A stretch of 60,000 nt of DNA from Cryptomeria japonica (Eukaryota; Streptophyta; Pinopsida; Cupressales; Cupressaceae), in NCBI RefSeq assembly GCF_030272615.1, contig NC_081406.1, positions 400,412,939 to 400,472,938 of the forward strand. The letters are read 5' to 3'. Under the pieces are notes generated by a model. It made no database searches. It was not told the DNA's origin and was given only the letters and a program-made list of their open reading frames with translations. Of this stretch, positions 47,926 to 59,491 are shown piece by piece (positions within the stretch are counted from its first letter, which is position 1; each line of letters opens with the position of its first letter). Made by a program: the position numbers and the translations under genes.

Positions 47926-49260
47926 TCAATCTCCATAGTTTGTTGTCCAGGTAGTGATGCTTCAGCTAGCTGATCTGCAATTGCTTGCCCTTTCATAGCT
48001 CTTTGTTCTATGTAGTGTATATCAAATTCACTGAGAATCATGACCCATTTAGCCAATTGGCCTATAAGAGCTGCCTTGCTGAGTAGATATTTGAGAGGAT
48101 CAATTTTTGCAACTAGCTTAATTGTGTGTGCTAGCATATAATGTCAGAATTTTTGAGAGGTGAATACTAGTGTTAGACAAGCCTTCTCAATGAATGTATA
48201 GTTTAATTCATATCCGTTGAATGTCCTACTAATGTAGTATATAGATCGTTACTTGCCTTGTTGATCTTCTTGTGCTAACAGTGCCCCTAGTGATATATCT
48301 ATTGTTGAAATGTATAGAATGAGTGGCTTTCCTGCTATTGGTGGTACTAGAATTGGTGGGTTCATTAGGTACTATTTGATTTGATAGAAAGATTCTGCAC
48401 ATTTGGTTTTGCATCTGAATGGTACATTCTTATGTAGATAATGATTAAACGGGAGACTTTTATCTGCCAGTTGAGCGATGAATCACCTAATTGATTGGAG
48501 TCATCATTGTAGAGATCTAAGCTAACTGATATTCTTTGGTGGTGGCATCTCCATAATGGCTTGTACCTTTGCTAGATCCACTTCAATACCCTTAGCTGAA
48601 ACTATGTAGCCTAGTAACTTGCCTGATGTAACCCCAAAGACACACTTCTTAGGGTTGAGCCTGACTTGGAATTTCGCCCATCGATCAAAAATATTTTCTA
48701 AGATGCTGAGGTGTTTGCCTCTGGTGAAGGATTTAGCTAGTTAATCATCCACATAGTCTTCCATGAAGATATGCATCATGTCATGAAAGATTGTTGTCAT
48801 TGCTTGTTGATAAGTAGCTCCTACATTCTTTAAGCCAAAAGGCATAACCTTCCAATAGTACGTTCCCCAAGGACAGGTAAATGTCATTCTATCTTGATCT
48901 TTTGAGGCAATTTCTATTTGATTATAGCATGAAAAATCATCCATTAGTGAGAGCATTGCATGGCCTGCTATGAGGTCTATAATTATGTCGATACTGGGCA
49001 AGGGAAAGTCATCCTTTGGAAAGGCTTTGCTGACATCTCTGAAGTCAGTACATATTCTGATACTACCGTCTAGTTTTGATACTGGTACGATGTTGGAAAT
49101 CCATTCTGCATAGTCGATGGGTCAGATAAATCCGTCATCTAATAGTTTCTTTAGTTCAGCTTTGACCATGAGTGCCACATGTGGATTCATCTTTCACAGT
49201 TTTTGCTTAACTGGCTTAGCTCTTGGGGTAATGGATGAGTGATGCATGATTAATTGTGGA
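47926..49260 (-). pseudogene. Gypsy B RT and first RNase H
   Basis: The RT begins near VKAELKKLLDDGFI, then RICTDFRDVSKAFPKDDFPL, MTFTCPWGTYYWKVMPFGLK and the intact catalytic MEDYVDD at about 48741-48760, followed by a stop. The connection (LNPKKCVFGVTSGKLLGYIV) and the first RNase H (YYISRTFNGYELNYTFIEKA, LAKWVMILSEFDI) follow with several stops, all in one frame. Confidence 0.9.
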
Positions 49261-50518
49261 TCAATTTCAGGCATATCTATATATGACCAAGCAAAGTTGA
49301 TTTTCTTTTCTTTAAATTTTTTTTATAAATTTTGATCTTTCTTCCTCTGTTAGAGAGTCTGCCAGGTGTACATTTTTGGCTACTTCTATAGTACCAATGT
49401 TGATTGATTGAGTGGGCTCAATCAATATGGGTGATCACTCATGATAATGTTCAGGAAGAGTGTCAAGTCTCCCATCGTTAGGTGCCTTAAAAATGTTTTC
49501 ACCCTCAGATGCGTCCTTTATTTTTACTTTTTTGTGATCCATAGCTGCCATTGCCTGGTTTTCAGCATTAGATCCCTTATTTGGCTTATTTTTGCAACTG
49601 AGAGACTTGGCACTCCCTTGGTTGCAGACATCGTTACTTTGTTGACTGGTAGAGAAAGTTTTGGGGTTAACAACACATAAGTAATGGATAATGGATTCAT
49701 CATTTAGGAAAATTGGTATATCATGAATTTCAGGTTCATCCCAGTCTATGAGGTCCGGAAAGACAAGTGGTAAGGAATCGTTTGGCGGATCAAGATCTGC
49801 TGCTGTAAGTGTCAAGATAGAGGTTTCATCATGATCAGTTTGGGTGTTAAAGAAGTCAAGGATTCCGTCGAGGTCTTCAAAGGTATCATCTTCCATATAG
49901 ACTTGTTCATAATAACATTGCTCGTTTTCCTTGGCATCATAGATATTTTGTGGACCAAATTCAAGGGTTCTATATTTTGTGTTGCGTGCTTCTTGAGAAA
50001 TGGGTGTATGACTGCTATTTTCAGCAACATCCTCAGTATTATTAGAATAGCTACCCCATTGATATTCATTGGAATCATTCTCAGAGGTATCATCCCAGAT
50101 TCTATTAGTGCCGTGAACTGATATGTTATATGGTGAGAATAGGTCTTTGATGATTGATACAAGTTTGATAGTTTTCTCTGATTCTGTGTCAGATCCTGCT
50201 TCTACCTTTTGTATATACTAATTTGTTGGATATTTGTTCTTGAATATGATTGACTTCTATAGATGTTGTCTTCTTGTGAATGATGGACTCCCCTTGATGT
50301 TGCTTCCTTTCTTGATGTTCACATTCCTTACGGATTGTCTCTGTTGACTCAAATAGTACTTCTTGCCAGGATTCCTCTTTGTACTTCTTCTTTGCTTTCC
50401 ACTGAGGTTTTTGATATTTGCGTGGTACCTTCTTTGGTAGTAGAGTGAGTTCAAAGCCCAATCCCTTTTTGTCTTTACTGAATTGTGAAGGAGGATCCAA
50501 TGGTTCTATGACACCTTC
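49261..50518 (-). pseudogene. Gypsy B acidic linker between G-patch and RT
   Basis: The ORF fragments lie in three different frames, so the linker has frameshifts. The region is acidic (MEDDTFEDLDGILDFF, DLIDWDEPEIHDI) and comes after the basic G-patch tail (KKVPRKYQKPQWKAKKK). No enzyme domain is visible. Confidence 0.6.
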
Positions 50519-51070
50519 CTAACACTTACAAATAGGTCCTTTGCCATTGTATCCCATTTTTTGCATGATTAAGTAGCCTTTTCCATATAGGTGTGTGAGT
50601 ATATCTACTTCCACAGTAGCTGCTCTGTCTTCTTCCTCATCTTTGTATAGCCAGCTGAGGATATCCTTTTCCTTGGATTCATATGCTAAAGTGCCTAATT
50701 GAAGGAATATGCCATCGAACTTGGTGATGGGATGAGTTGCTTGATGTGTTGACGCTGTAGGTAATCCATGAGATCTAGGTGATGTGGGTAAGTTAGTCAA
50801 GCACATGGGTTCCAAAGAGTATTCCCCCATGCCTTGTTCTTTGATTTTCATTTTCTGCTTGAAATCTCTAGGTAATGATTTAGACTTCTCTTGTTGAAGA
50901 TCTGGTGCTGAGGAATTCTGTTTCTCTCTATTATGTGGAACCAAATTGTCCTGGGCTGCCCCCATTGCATTACAATGTTGAAATGGATTGTGATCAATAG
51001 ATATAGAAACCTCCTGCCCATTATAGGGGAATTTGACACACTGGTGATACATAGAAGGCACTACTTGCAT
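50450..51070 (-). pseudogene. Gypsy B G-patch-like region after protease
   Basis: The open stretch 50519-51070 ends LIMQKMGYNGKGPICKC, then a stop, then EGVIEPLDPP in the same frame. The Gly spacing and following hydrophobics resemble a G-patch, a short RNA-binding motif also known next to proteases in some retroviruses. It lies directly after protease in the same frame. Confidence 0.65.
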
Positions 51071-51079
51071 TTCATGTAT

Positions 51080-51502
51080 CTAGGGTTGACCTAATAAGAT
51101 ATTGTATGTGAGGTCTATGTCTAAGACCTGGCACATAGTATCTCTTTGTATCAGTTCGACTTGAATTGGCAACACCACTATTCCTTTCGAGGATCTTTCC
51201 TCATCATCATATGCCTTTATAGTAATCTTTTTGCATGGATCAATAGACTCCTCTAAGAAGCCTAATGCACAGATAAGTTTTAAGGTACATATATTAAGTC
51301 CAGCTCCTCCATCTATTAATACTTGTTTTACTCGGTGTTTATAGACTATGACTTCAATATGGAGAGGAGTATTATGTGGATGACTCAATGAGATATTATT
51401 GTGCTTAGAAAAAGTGAGATTATGAGGCCCTGTCATATGAGCAACCATGGCTTGGAATTTGTCAGCATCTAGATCTTGAGGTACATTCGTTTCTAATAAC
51501 AC
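51080..51502 (-). pseudogene. Gypsy B protease
   Basis: This retroviral-type aspartic protease has the active site QVLIDGGAGLNICTL (Asp-Gly-Gly instead of the usual Asp-Ser/Thr-Gly) and the flap-side stretch CQVLDIDLTYNILLGQP. It is open over 140 codons. Confidence 0.82.
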
Positions 51503-53943
51503 TTGTTCTAATATGTCTGTGTTTTGGTGAAAGTTTTAGCAACTCCAGTATAGATATTTGAGCAGGAGTTTTGCATAGTTGGCTGACTAGATCATATTAA
51601 ATTTTGGGTATGGTGTTTGTTGTTGACGTATGTCCCTTTAAGACATATTTTTGAGCTCTGGTTGTTACGTTGATGGATTCATGTTCACGCCTGTCTTTGA
51701 TTGTGATAACATTGACTTGATTGTCCTCAGCTGATATGTGATTGATGGTGTTATTGTATATGTGATTGATACGAGCTCCATGTGTATCATTTGAGGTTGA
51801 AGCTCCATCCTTGTTGTAGTTTGGAAGATGATTCTTAAAGGCTCCATGGTCACCATTTGTCTTGAGATCATCCACTGTTAAATCACCTCTATCAATCATG
51901 TCTTGAACAATGTTTTTCAATCTCATGCAATCATTTTTTTGATGACCTTTGTTGCGATGAAAATCACAAAAGTGCGAGTCATTCCACCAAGGTGGTTTGA
52001 TTTGTGGTTCATAGTTTCTGATTGCTAGTGAAGAGATAATTTTGTTTGCCAGGAGTTCTCTGAATGCTGACTCCAGTGATTGTCCCAGTGGCGTGTAGAC
52101 ACATTTTTGAAAATTGTTGGTGTTACCTCATGAATTGTTAGTAGGTCCTTGATTTGTGTGATTGTTTTGAGAATTGTTGGTGTTGTTGGTGTTGGGTTGA
52201 CCTTGATTTGTATTTGGTGTGTAAGTGTTAGTGTATGGGTTAGCACTTTTGGGATTCTTTGTAGTTTGAGGATTTCCTCATAATGCGAGCACGTGTTGCT
52301 TAGATTTTGGATCATGTGATTCATTTCCTCCTTCATTTCATTATTTTTGTTTCTGGTCCAGAATCTGGATTTGTCCAAGTTGTTATTGTTTTGGTTATTG
52401 TAATTTGATGAACTTGTTCCTTCTTTGAAGAATTTTAGCATGCCTTTCTTGACACATGCTTCTTCTACTTGAATGCCATTCTCAATCAATTAACAAAAGA
52501 TGGTATGAATTGGAGTTTGACCCTGTAACTCATCTCACCATTCAAGTTGTTGATGAAGATTTCCATTTTCTCTTTTTCAGGGATATCTCAAGGATATCAT
52601 GAAACCATATGCCACCAACGTTGATGGAATGTCATGAATGTTTCATTGTTTTTTTGTTTGGTGTTACAGATGTCTAGCATGGTGATAGCATGTTGAATGG
52701 TATAGGAATATTGAGTTATGAATTTGTTGACTAGTTCATCAAATGATCTGACAGGAGGTGTGATTTTGGATAACCATTCCATTGTTTGTCCTCCCAAGCT
52801 TCTTGGGAATAACCTCATCAAATAGGTATCATCATGAGTGAATTCAAGACTCATTATGCAGAATTCCTGAACATGATCACGGGGATCGCTTTTCCCATCG
52901 TACTTGTCAAATTTGGGAATGTCTGAGTTTGGAGGAAAGGGCACCATGTTCAATCTTCTGTCAAATGGATAAGGACAAATTTCATTTAATGAATACCTTA
53001 CTGTTGTCCCTTGTTGTATGTCTTTCATTTATCTTTGTAACATTTGCATTTGTTGAGTAAGGGCAATCAAAGGCGCATTATTTTTCCGAGGGAAGATTTT
53101 TTCTCTTGCATTAATCCTAGGTTGAAATGGTGTATGGAACGACATGTTTTGCTCAGGGATATGTTGCTCAGGGATGTTTTGTCTTGGTGTATTTTGTTCA
53201 GGCATGTTTCATTCAGGGATATCTTGGTCAGGGTCACGTGCTTCACATTGTCGTTCTTGATATTCATAATGTTGAGATTTTGTTCTAAACATGTCTATGT
53301 CAAAGTCTTGAGGAAGTTTAACCCCTTTGCTTGTGAGCATGAGTAGGTATTTTTCTTTGTCATTTTCCATGAGTGTTTCCACAAGTTTTTGAAATGAAGC
53401 ACTTTCTTGACATTCTTGAAGAAGTTCTTCAGAAATTTCGGCATCCTCTAGATTTGGATGCTCGAAAGGATTTGATAATCTCCAATTCACGCTGGATTCT
53501 GATTGCATTTTGCTTTGTTTGTTTTGTTGGGAGTGAGTAACAACAGGCATCTAGTAGAAGCTTTCTATGACAAAAGGAATGAACTCTTCTTCAATGTTTT
53601 GTTCAGGGATTTGTGGTTCAAATCAGAGGATGTTGTAAGTGATGCACTCATCAGGAAAGAATGCTAGATTGATCTTTCCTCCATGATTTATTTGTTGACT
53701 GAATGCGGATTTTTGACAAAATGCTCTAGTCTTCAAAGGTTCCTTGTCAAATTCATTTGATTTGTTCTGAATATATAATCGTACATGACGAAGGAATGTT
53801 TGATGAGATACGAAGAGTTGATGATTGATGTATAAAAATTTATTTCTTTTGGCAAGTTTCGAAGAACTTGGTTGCTGTTTCTTCAACTTCGTGTTATGAT
53901 AAATATTCTTTCTTCTCAGAATATGAGGATTAGTCATGCACAA
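51503..53943 (-). pseudogene. Gypsy B gag
   Basis: The frame is shared from 53943 to 52597, then shifts. A basic N-terminal part is followed by a short-period repeat of xxPEQ units at about 53140-53236. The retrotransposon gag domain follows: FPPNSDIPKFDKYDGKSDP, LGGQTMEWLSKITPPVRSFD and FQRWWHM-like. A Gln/Asn-rich linker leads to the C-terminal part with RLKNIVQDMIDRGDLTVDDL, which usually follows the zinc knuckle. The first Met in frame is at 53941-53943. Stops at about 53623 and 53551 break the N-terminal part. Confidence 0.82.
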
Positions 53944-54413
53944 GCGATCAATGGTTTCCTTTGAGTTGTTTTGGATTTAGTTTATCTTCTTTTGGAGACT
54001 TAAGTTTTACTTTATCAAAGTGAAGGTTTAGATGCCCCCTCAGGACAAAGTGCATCAAATGATATGGAATAGAGCTTTCCCGATATGGAAACTCGATTTG
54101 ACAACTTAGAGTTTTAAACAAGTGTGTTTTGGGATAAAAATCCGCGAGATAAAAAGGACCTATTTTCCACTTGTGATGATGCTTCCTAATTTTGATAGGA
54201 TAGATATGTCTATCATGTGACCAATTTTAGATGCTAGACAACTTTTGTTTGATGGGAAACTTGTTTTGGAAATAGTTTTTGATACTCTATTTTTGGTATT
54301 TTGATTTGACGAAGTTCAGGCTGATGAAAGAAGGTTTCTGAAAATGTTTTCAAATTTTTCCAAATTTACTTCTGTTTTGCCCCCTATTTTTCTGGTTTTG
54401 ACCACGCACTAAA

Positions 54414-54779
54414 ACAAAGACTCTATGTGCTAGAAAGTTTTCTCAAAGTGTTAAGGAAAAGACCTCACGTGCTATGCTACCCCATGCTATGCGCTAACTG
54501 GTTTCACTGGTCAAATTTGTTTCAACTATGGTTTCAACAGATCATGCACTAATATGAGCCACAGACGCGCTACTGTTTATACTCTACGCGCCAAAGGTTG
54601 ACTTTCACGGCATAAGTTGATGCTTCGACGCGCTAAGCTATTTTCAGAATGCGCTAACTGCTACTGTTGATTCTAAATTTCGGTGAAGCGCTACTGTGAA
54701 TACTTTACGCACTAAGGATAAGGTTTGATGCACTAAAATATGGTTGATATGCGCTAAGATGTTGTTCTTACATGCTAAA
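54414..54779 (-). repeat. TAGCGCA word array in the gypsy B leader, gag-proximal
   Basis: The plus strand has six exact GCGCTA words plus many decayed forms (GTGCTA, GCACTA). In the sense of gag they read TAGCGC, as in the PMD leader array. Confidence 0.82.
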
Positions 54780-56280
54780 CTGCCTTGAATTGATTGTTTT
54801 CTGCAATTTTGGTGTTTTGCCTTAAATTTTTAATGCTGATGGATGATTTTCTGAAGTAACAAATGAAGACACAACACCAAAGAAATAACCATTTTTGCCT
54901 AATCTAAACAATAAGTGTATGTTCTGCGAGGATGTGTTCAAATCCCCAATGTTTTAATAGGTTTGGATAAAGAATACAGTTCAAAAAGACTCTTTATTCA
55001 AGGGTCATAAGTAATACCATAGCCCACTAGTCTCGATACTCCATCAGCTCAAACAATCGTGTCACCCCCTAGAGGGCGCTCATTCTTTTGCCTTTTGCTA
55101 GAAATTAACTCAAAGTGAATTGCTTCACAGTTAAGTAGCTATCTTGGGAGATATATGGTGAGCGATCTTGGGGGTGGATTCTTCCCCACCCTTGCACTAT
55201 GATATTACAAATGTCTGGTTACTGACTCGGCTCAAAGTTTCTATGCTAAGGTTTTTAATTAAGCTTCTTGTTCAGCCGTCAGTGATAAACTCCCTCAGGA
55301 GGCTTCCCAACCTTTAGAACAAAGGCTTTACATATCTCAAGGATACTGGGGGAAGGCTAATTGCTGTGTGCAACCATTGAAAAGGACTTTCATTGCTTTC
55401 CACATTTGATTATAGTGGGTTGGAACACTTGGCGTCAAAGCCGTTTCCCACTTAGGTCATTCCCTTCACACCGACAAAAAAATGGCTTTAAGAGTTTTTC
55501 AACCCCTCGGGAAGGCAGGCCTGCTAAAGGATGTAAATGCTTGAAGTACAAAAAGCTTAAGAGTGGTTTGGCTTTTTGATCACCCAGTTGAAGGGAGAGC
55601 ATATACCTTCCACTTTCGAGACAAGGCAAACAAGGTTCTTTTTACCTTTCAAGTCAATGATTTTATAAGATCTATATGGAGATGTTGCTCCATGAAAACA
55701 TGGTGTTCCTTTTATTTCCTTCAAAGCAATGATTTTCTAATCTAGGAAAAGAACTAGGTCAACAAAGCAAAACATCTATGTTTGGTCAACAAAAGAAATC
55801 GATCCAAAGGGGAAGACCTTCCCTCTTTGATTGTGAACAAAAATTCAAAGTGTGGTTCCTTTTTCTTGCAAAATGTAAAATTGATCCTTTTATGCACCAA
55901 AGGATGGTGAGATTCTTTTTAGCCCTTGCTTGCAAAAATAAAGATTGTTTTGTTCTTTTTAGAACCCAATTTGAGAATTTTTCTCCTAGAAAAGCAAGAA
56001 AAGATTGTTGTTGTGGTTCGTTTTATAGCCCAAAGTAAGGTGAGTTCAATTTTATCCAACAAGAATTTAAAATGATTCTAAATTTTAACTAACTTAACTA
56101 AAGTTAGTAAAAACTTAAAACTATTCATAATTCTACAAATAAAATCAAGCTCCACCTGCAATAAATTGTCAGTCCTGCAAAAGTTCCAATCAAACAGTTA
56201 GAAAAATCTGGGCTTTGGTGGACTTTTACAGGTCTAAATTTTAAGTTCGGTTACAATTTTATTTTTGTTTTCTACCTGTT

Positions 56281-56536
56281 ATGCGCTACATGATAGAATG
56301 CATGCGCTACAGGATGACTGTGATGTGCTATTGGACAGACCCGATGCGTGGCTCTATTTTCCAGATGCGCTGCTCTGTTTTTCTTCCACGCCGAGACCTA
56401 CAAGAAAAGGTTAGTAAAGATGATGCGCTAAACTAAGGACTTCATGTGCTAGAGTATAAACCCCATGCGCTAAACAATGTATGGGATGTGCTATAATATT
56501 AGCAAGATGTGCTAAGGGATGTTCCCCACGTGCTAA
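56281..56536 (-). repeat. TAGCGCA word array in the gypsy B leader, LTR-proximal
   Basis: Four exact ATGCGCTA words and several decayed forms (ATGTGCTA, CGTGCTA) lie within 256 bp, just downstream of the primer site in the sense of gag. Confidence 0.82.
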
Positions 56537-56600
56537 TTTCTGTTTCTCGCATACCTACAAAAGTGTTTATTTTTCAAAACCGATTTGATTAATGTGGTAG

Positions 56601-56619
56601 AGCCCCACAGTGGGCACCA
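56601..56619 (-). other. Gypsy B primer binding site candidate
   Basis: The minus strand reads TGGTGCCCACTGTGGGGCT, four bases after the LTR end. It begins with TGG as a tRNA-complementary primer site must. I did not assign the tRNA. Confidence 0.7.
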
Positions 56620-56623
56620 GAAA

Positions 56624-58077
56624 TGTATGCAGGAAAAGTGGGGCTATGAAACTCAAAATGTGAAAAATGAAGCTTCAAAGAGGCTTGCTCACACACCCAC
56701 AGGACTTCTTGGTGCAAGTTATGGAGTCATGAAGGATGACTCAAATTCCCAAGGTTGGTTGGTTCTCTATCTCACAAGGTCCCTCAAACCAGTGTTTTTG
56801 CTCTTAGATCACTAAGAAAAATGGTTTAGGAATGACAAATGCAAGAACGAGGGATGCTTTTGATTGATTTTACCATGAGAATGCATCCTATATATGCATG
56901 GTTCTACAAATGCAATAAACTAGACTATAAGATGACAAGAATAGTAGCAATACTTATCCTAACATGATATACTAGTTATATGATTTAATCTAATTATAAA
57001 AGAAGTAGTCTAAAATGTTTATTAGCTAATTCTTATTGCAAAGAGAGACTAGATGTATTTAAAATTGAGCATAAGTATGATACTAAGAGCTTGCATGGAT
57101 CCTAAAATGGAGAAATGAAAGCTCTATTTATAGAAAAAATAGGGCAATGGATGGCCAGGATTGAAAGAGTTAATCAAGGGTGAAGTTTGAAAGTTGATCA
57201 ATCCATGTTTACAATTTTCACCAATGAAATGGTGACAATTGGCAACATAGGGTTGGTTGAGAGGAGATGTAAGAAGCATTAAATGCTTGAGAAGACCTCA
57301 TGGTTACCCTAGGGGGTAAGGGTTAAGTTTAGGTTAGGGTTATCCAATGGATAAAGGTTTTACCCAAAGGATAAACTCTTGTGCAAAGGATAAAGAAATA
57401 ACCATGGTCAAAGCAATAAATGCTTGATGAGACCCTTAGGTTAGATGGAGGTTAAGTTAGGAAAAAAGCCTCTAACCATGCCACTAAGGGTTAGTTAACC
57501 ATTAATGGTTTGAAGAATTTGTGGACAAATTTGTAAGAGTCCTTCCAACTTTGGGGGGATTCAACAAGTTGGCTTTTTGAATGGATAAAGGTAGTTAATG
57601 CCTTTTGAAGACTTTACTCAAAATTTGAGAAGTGACCTTCTCAAATTTAGGGAAAAGGGATAATGAATGGGTTTAGGGTTAATTGATTTAGATTAGATGA
57701 CTTCTAGAAGAAATTAGGAATAGGGTTTAGGATGCAAGTGGGAGATGTAGGATTTCGCAAGTGGATGAGGAAAATAGAATTTAAAAATAAAGTTAATTTA
57801 TTTCAATTTGGTTGCAAATTGGGAAATTGAATAAATTAGATTTATTCAATTTGGGGTAAACTATTTAATTAAATGTGATTTTAATTAAAAGGGGAGAGAA
57901 GGGATTTAATTGAACAAAATGATTTATCCCATTAAATGGTAAAAAGGGGTTGAGTGAATTTAAATAAATAAATAAAATAATTTATTTATTTAAATAGAGG
58001 AATGTGGGTGATTTAATTAAATTGGATTTAATTAAATAGAGGAATGAACATAAAATATTCATTTAGGAATATGGTCA
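56624..58077 (-). repeat. Gypsy B 5' LTR
   Basis: The LTR is 1454 bp. On the minus strand it starts TGACCATATTCC and ends CCTGCATACA. A minus-strand TATA box (TATAAATA) lies at 57125-57132, leaving about 950 bp of U3 and 500 bp of R-U5. Copia-D gag flanks it on the right. Confidence 0.75.
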
Positions 58078-58292
58078 TTTTTATACGTCTACACTTTGCA
58101 CTCATTCTCCAAGTCCTTAGCCAATGTCGGTGGATAAGGTTGATTCAGAGTAGGACCAACATAGCCATTTTTAGTAACATACCATATATCTCTTCCAATG
58201 CAGTTCAAATGTATTTTCATTATGATCTTCCATATACCATAGTTAGTTCCATCAAGTTTCAGACTGTCCTTGCTGAAAATATTTGTTGCCAT
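58078..58292 (-). pseudogene. Copia-D gag, N-terminal piece
   Basis: The gag starts MATNIFSKDSLKLDGTNYGI, a typical copia gag start, 44 bp from the primer site. A TAG at 58089-58091 breaks it, and the insert cuts it at TYKNDH. The rest of the gene is at 40374-41255. Confidence 0.9.
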
Positions 58293-58335
58293 AGGATCTC
58301 CTCAAGCTGTTAGGCTTTTGCAAAAAGAGGACTTA

Positions 58336-58347
58336 GCTCTGATACCA
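58336..58347 (-). other. Copia-D primer binding site (initiator Met tRNA)
   Basis: The minus strand reads TGGTATCAGAGC, two bases from the LTR end. It is identical to the copia-2 site. Confidence 0.92.
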
Positions 58348-58349
58348 AT

Positions 58350-59486
58350 TGTTAGGAACTGGGAAGGAAAACTAAGAGGGGGGGGTGAATCAGTTGTGAA
58401 CTAGTTGTCAATAAATTATAACCCAAATGTAAATTATTCCAACTTAAACTTAGTGCTGGTAAACCAAACTTAAGTGCCGGTAAAAGAGATTAACTGTTAT
58501 AGCAGTATCGGTATAACTTAATGCATGAAATAGAAAGAGAAACAACATCCACAACACATGACACACAAATTTTGACATGGAAACCTGGTAAGGGGAAAAA
58601 CCATGATGGGAAGCCTTACCCACAATCAGATGATACTACTGCAGATAGTAAGTGTATACAAATGGTGTTTGCACATGCAGAAAGGCCAACCGCCTAGAGT
58701 TCACTGCTCAATCACAAGATAGGAGTCACATTGACTACAATTGGATGGTTAAATCCAATGATAATGTATTGCTCAAAATAACATCTGCAATACTGGATTC
58801 AGTACCTATTTAAGCTCTGAACATGAGTGCCAAACACCTTCATAACCTTTCCTTCAACCTTCAAATAATGTCTACATGATTCGCACAAGGATTTGCTTAT
58901 TTTTGCTCTTCAATATTCACACACACTCATACCATAATCCTAATCTTCAATAAGATCCTACAATAATTTATACAAAACCTAAGACCTATACATGAGGTCT
59001 GATCACTAAAGATATTACAATTAATTCAATCAAAAATAAGTCTTGATGCAATACAATATGTCGGCTCAATACATTTACCATACTATCGAATCAATAAACC
59101 ATTTCCAAAACATGTCGTGCTGATCTGGAATAGATATCAGGTATCGGTCCATAACCTAGACCTATCTGCCGGTTAAGACAAATCTGTCAACCCAATTAGA
59201 CCAATAAGAGAAACACCAAATCCAAACTTCCAATCCATGTCTTCGACATAACCAAATGATCTCCAAGTTATCATCACTGTTGGTAAACCATATAACCTAC
59301 TGGTGAACATATACCAGTGACTGTGTATAAGCAACTAACCATGCTGGTGAACACAATTTGCCAGTTCAATAGTAAACCAATATAACCATAGTGCCAGATA
59401 AACAATGTACAACTCCAAGAAGATAAGTGTTGACATCAATGACAAAACCAATGCAACACATGATGAAGTCATCCATAATACCAACA
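58350..59486 (-). repeat. Copia-D 5' LTR
   Basis: The LTR is 1137 bp and pairs with 35855-36989, with many substitutions. A minus-strand TATA-like box (plus strand ATTTATACA) lies at about 58967-58975. The target duplication TGCAA follows at 59487-59491. Confidence 0.93.
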
Positions 59487-59491
59487 TGCAA

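Larger units (their letters stand above)
53944..56600 (-). other. Gypsy B 5' leader
   Basis: This is a 2.6-kb leader between primer site and gag. It carries two TGCGCTA arrays, listed separately. Between them, 54790-56280, I see no coding domain; a short hairpin (GGGTGG and CCACCC arms) lies near 55172-55191. Confidence 0.6.
41256..58077. mobile_element. Insert in copia-D gag: gypsy B plus antisense PMD unit
   Basis: Copia-D gag stops at 41255 and resumes at 58078. Both junctions contain a T-run with ATG(A/G)TCA beside it, consistent with a T-rich target duplication blurred by slippage. The right end is the gypsy B 5' LTR (minus strand). The left end starts TGTCATTTTGAG and by eye is not homologous to that LTR. 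B therefore lacks a recognisable 3' LTR, or the insert is a composite. Confidence 0.7.
35855..59486 (-). mobile_element. Copia-D, nested Ty1/copia element split by a 16.8-kb insert
   Basis: The element is flanked by the duplication TGCAA (35850-35854 and 59487-59491). It has LTRs of 1135 and 1137 bp, a primer site at 58336-58347, gag starting at 58292, and gag-pol continuing at 41255 down to 37340. The insert 41256-58077 splits gag. The LTRs differ visibly more than those of copia-2, so it is older. It belongs to the same family as copia-1. Confidence 0.92.

Noticed and set aside
56585-56815. 76-codon plus-strand ORF
   Set aside because: It spans the primer site and the end of the gypsy B LTR, which are non-coding by structure.
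58336-58347. tRNA-like sequence
   Set aside because: Only 12 bases match initiator tRNA-Met. It is a primer binding site beside an LTR, as at 9614-9625, not a tRNA gene.
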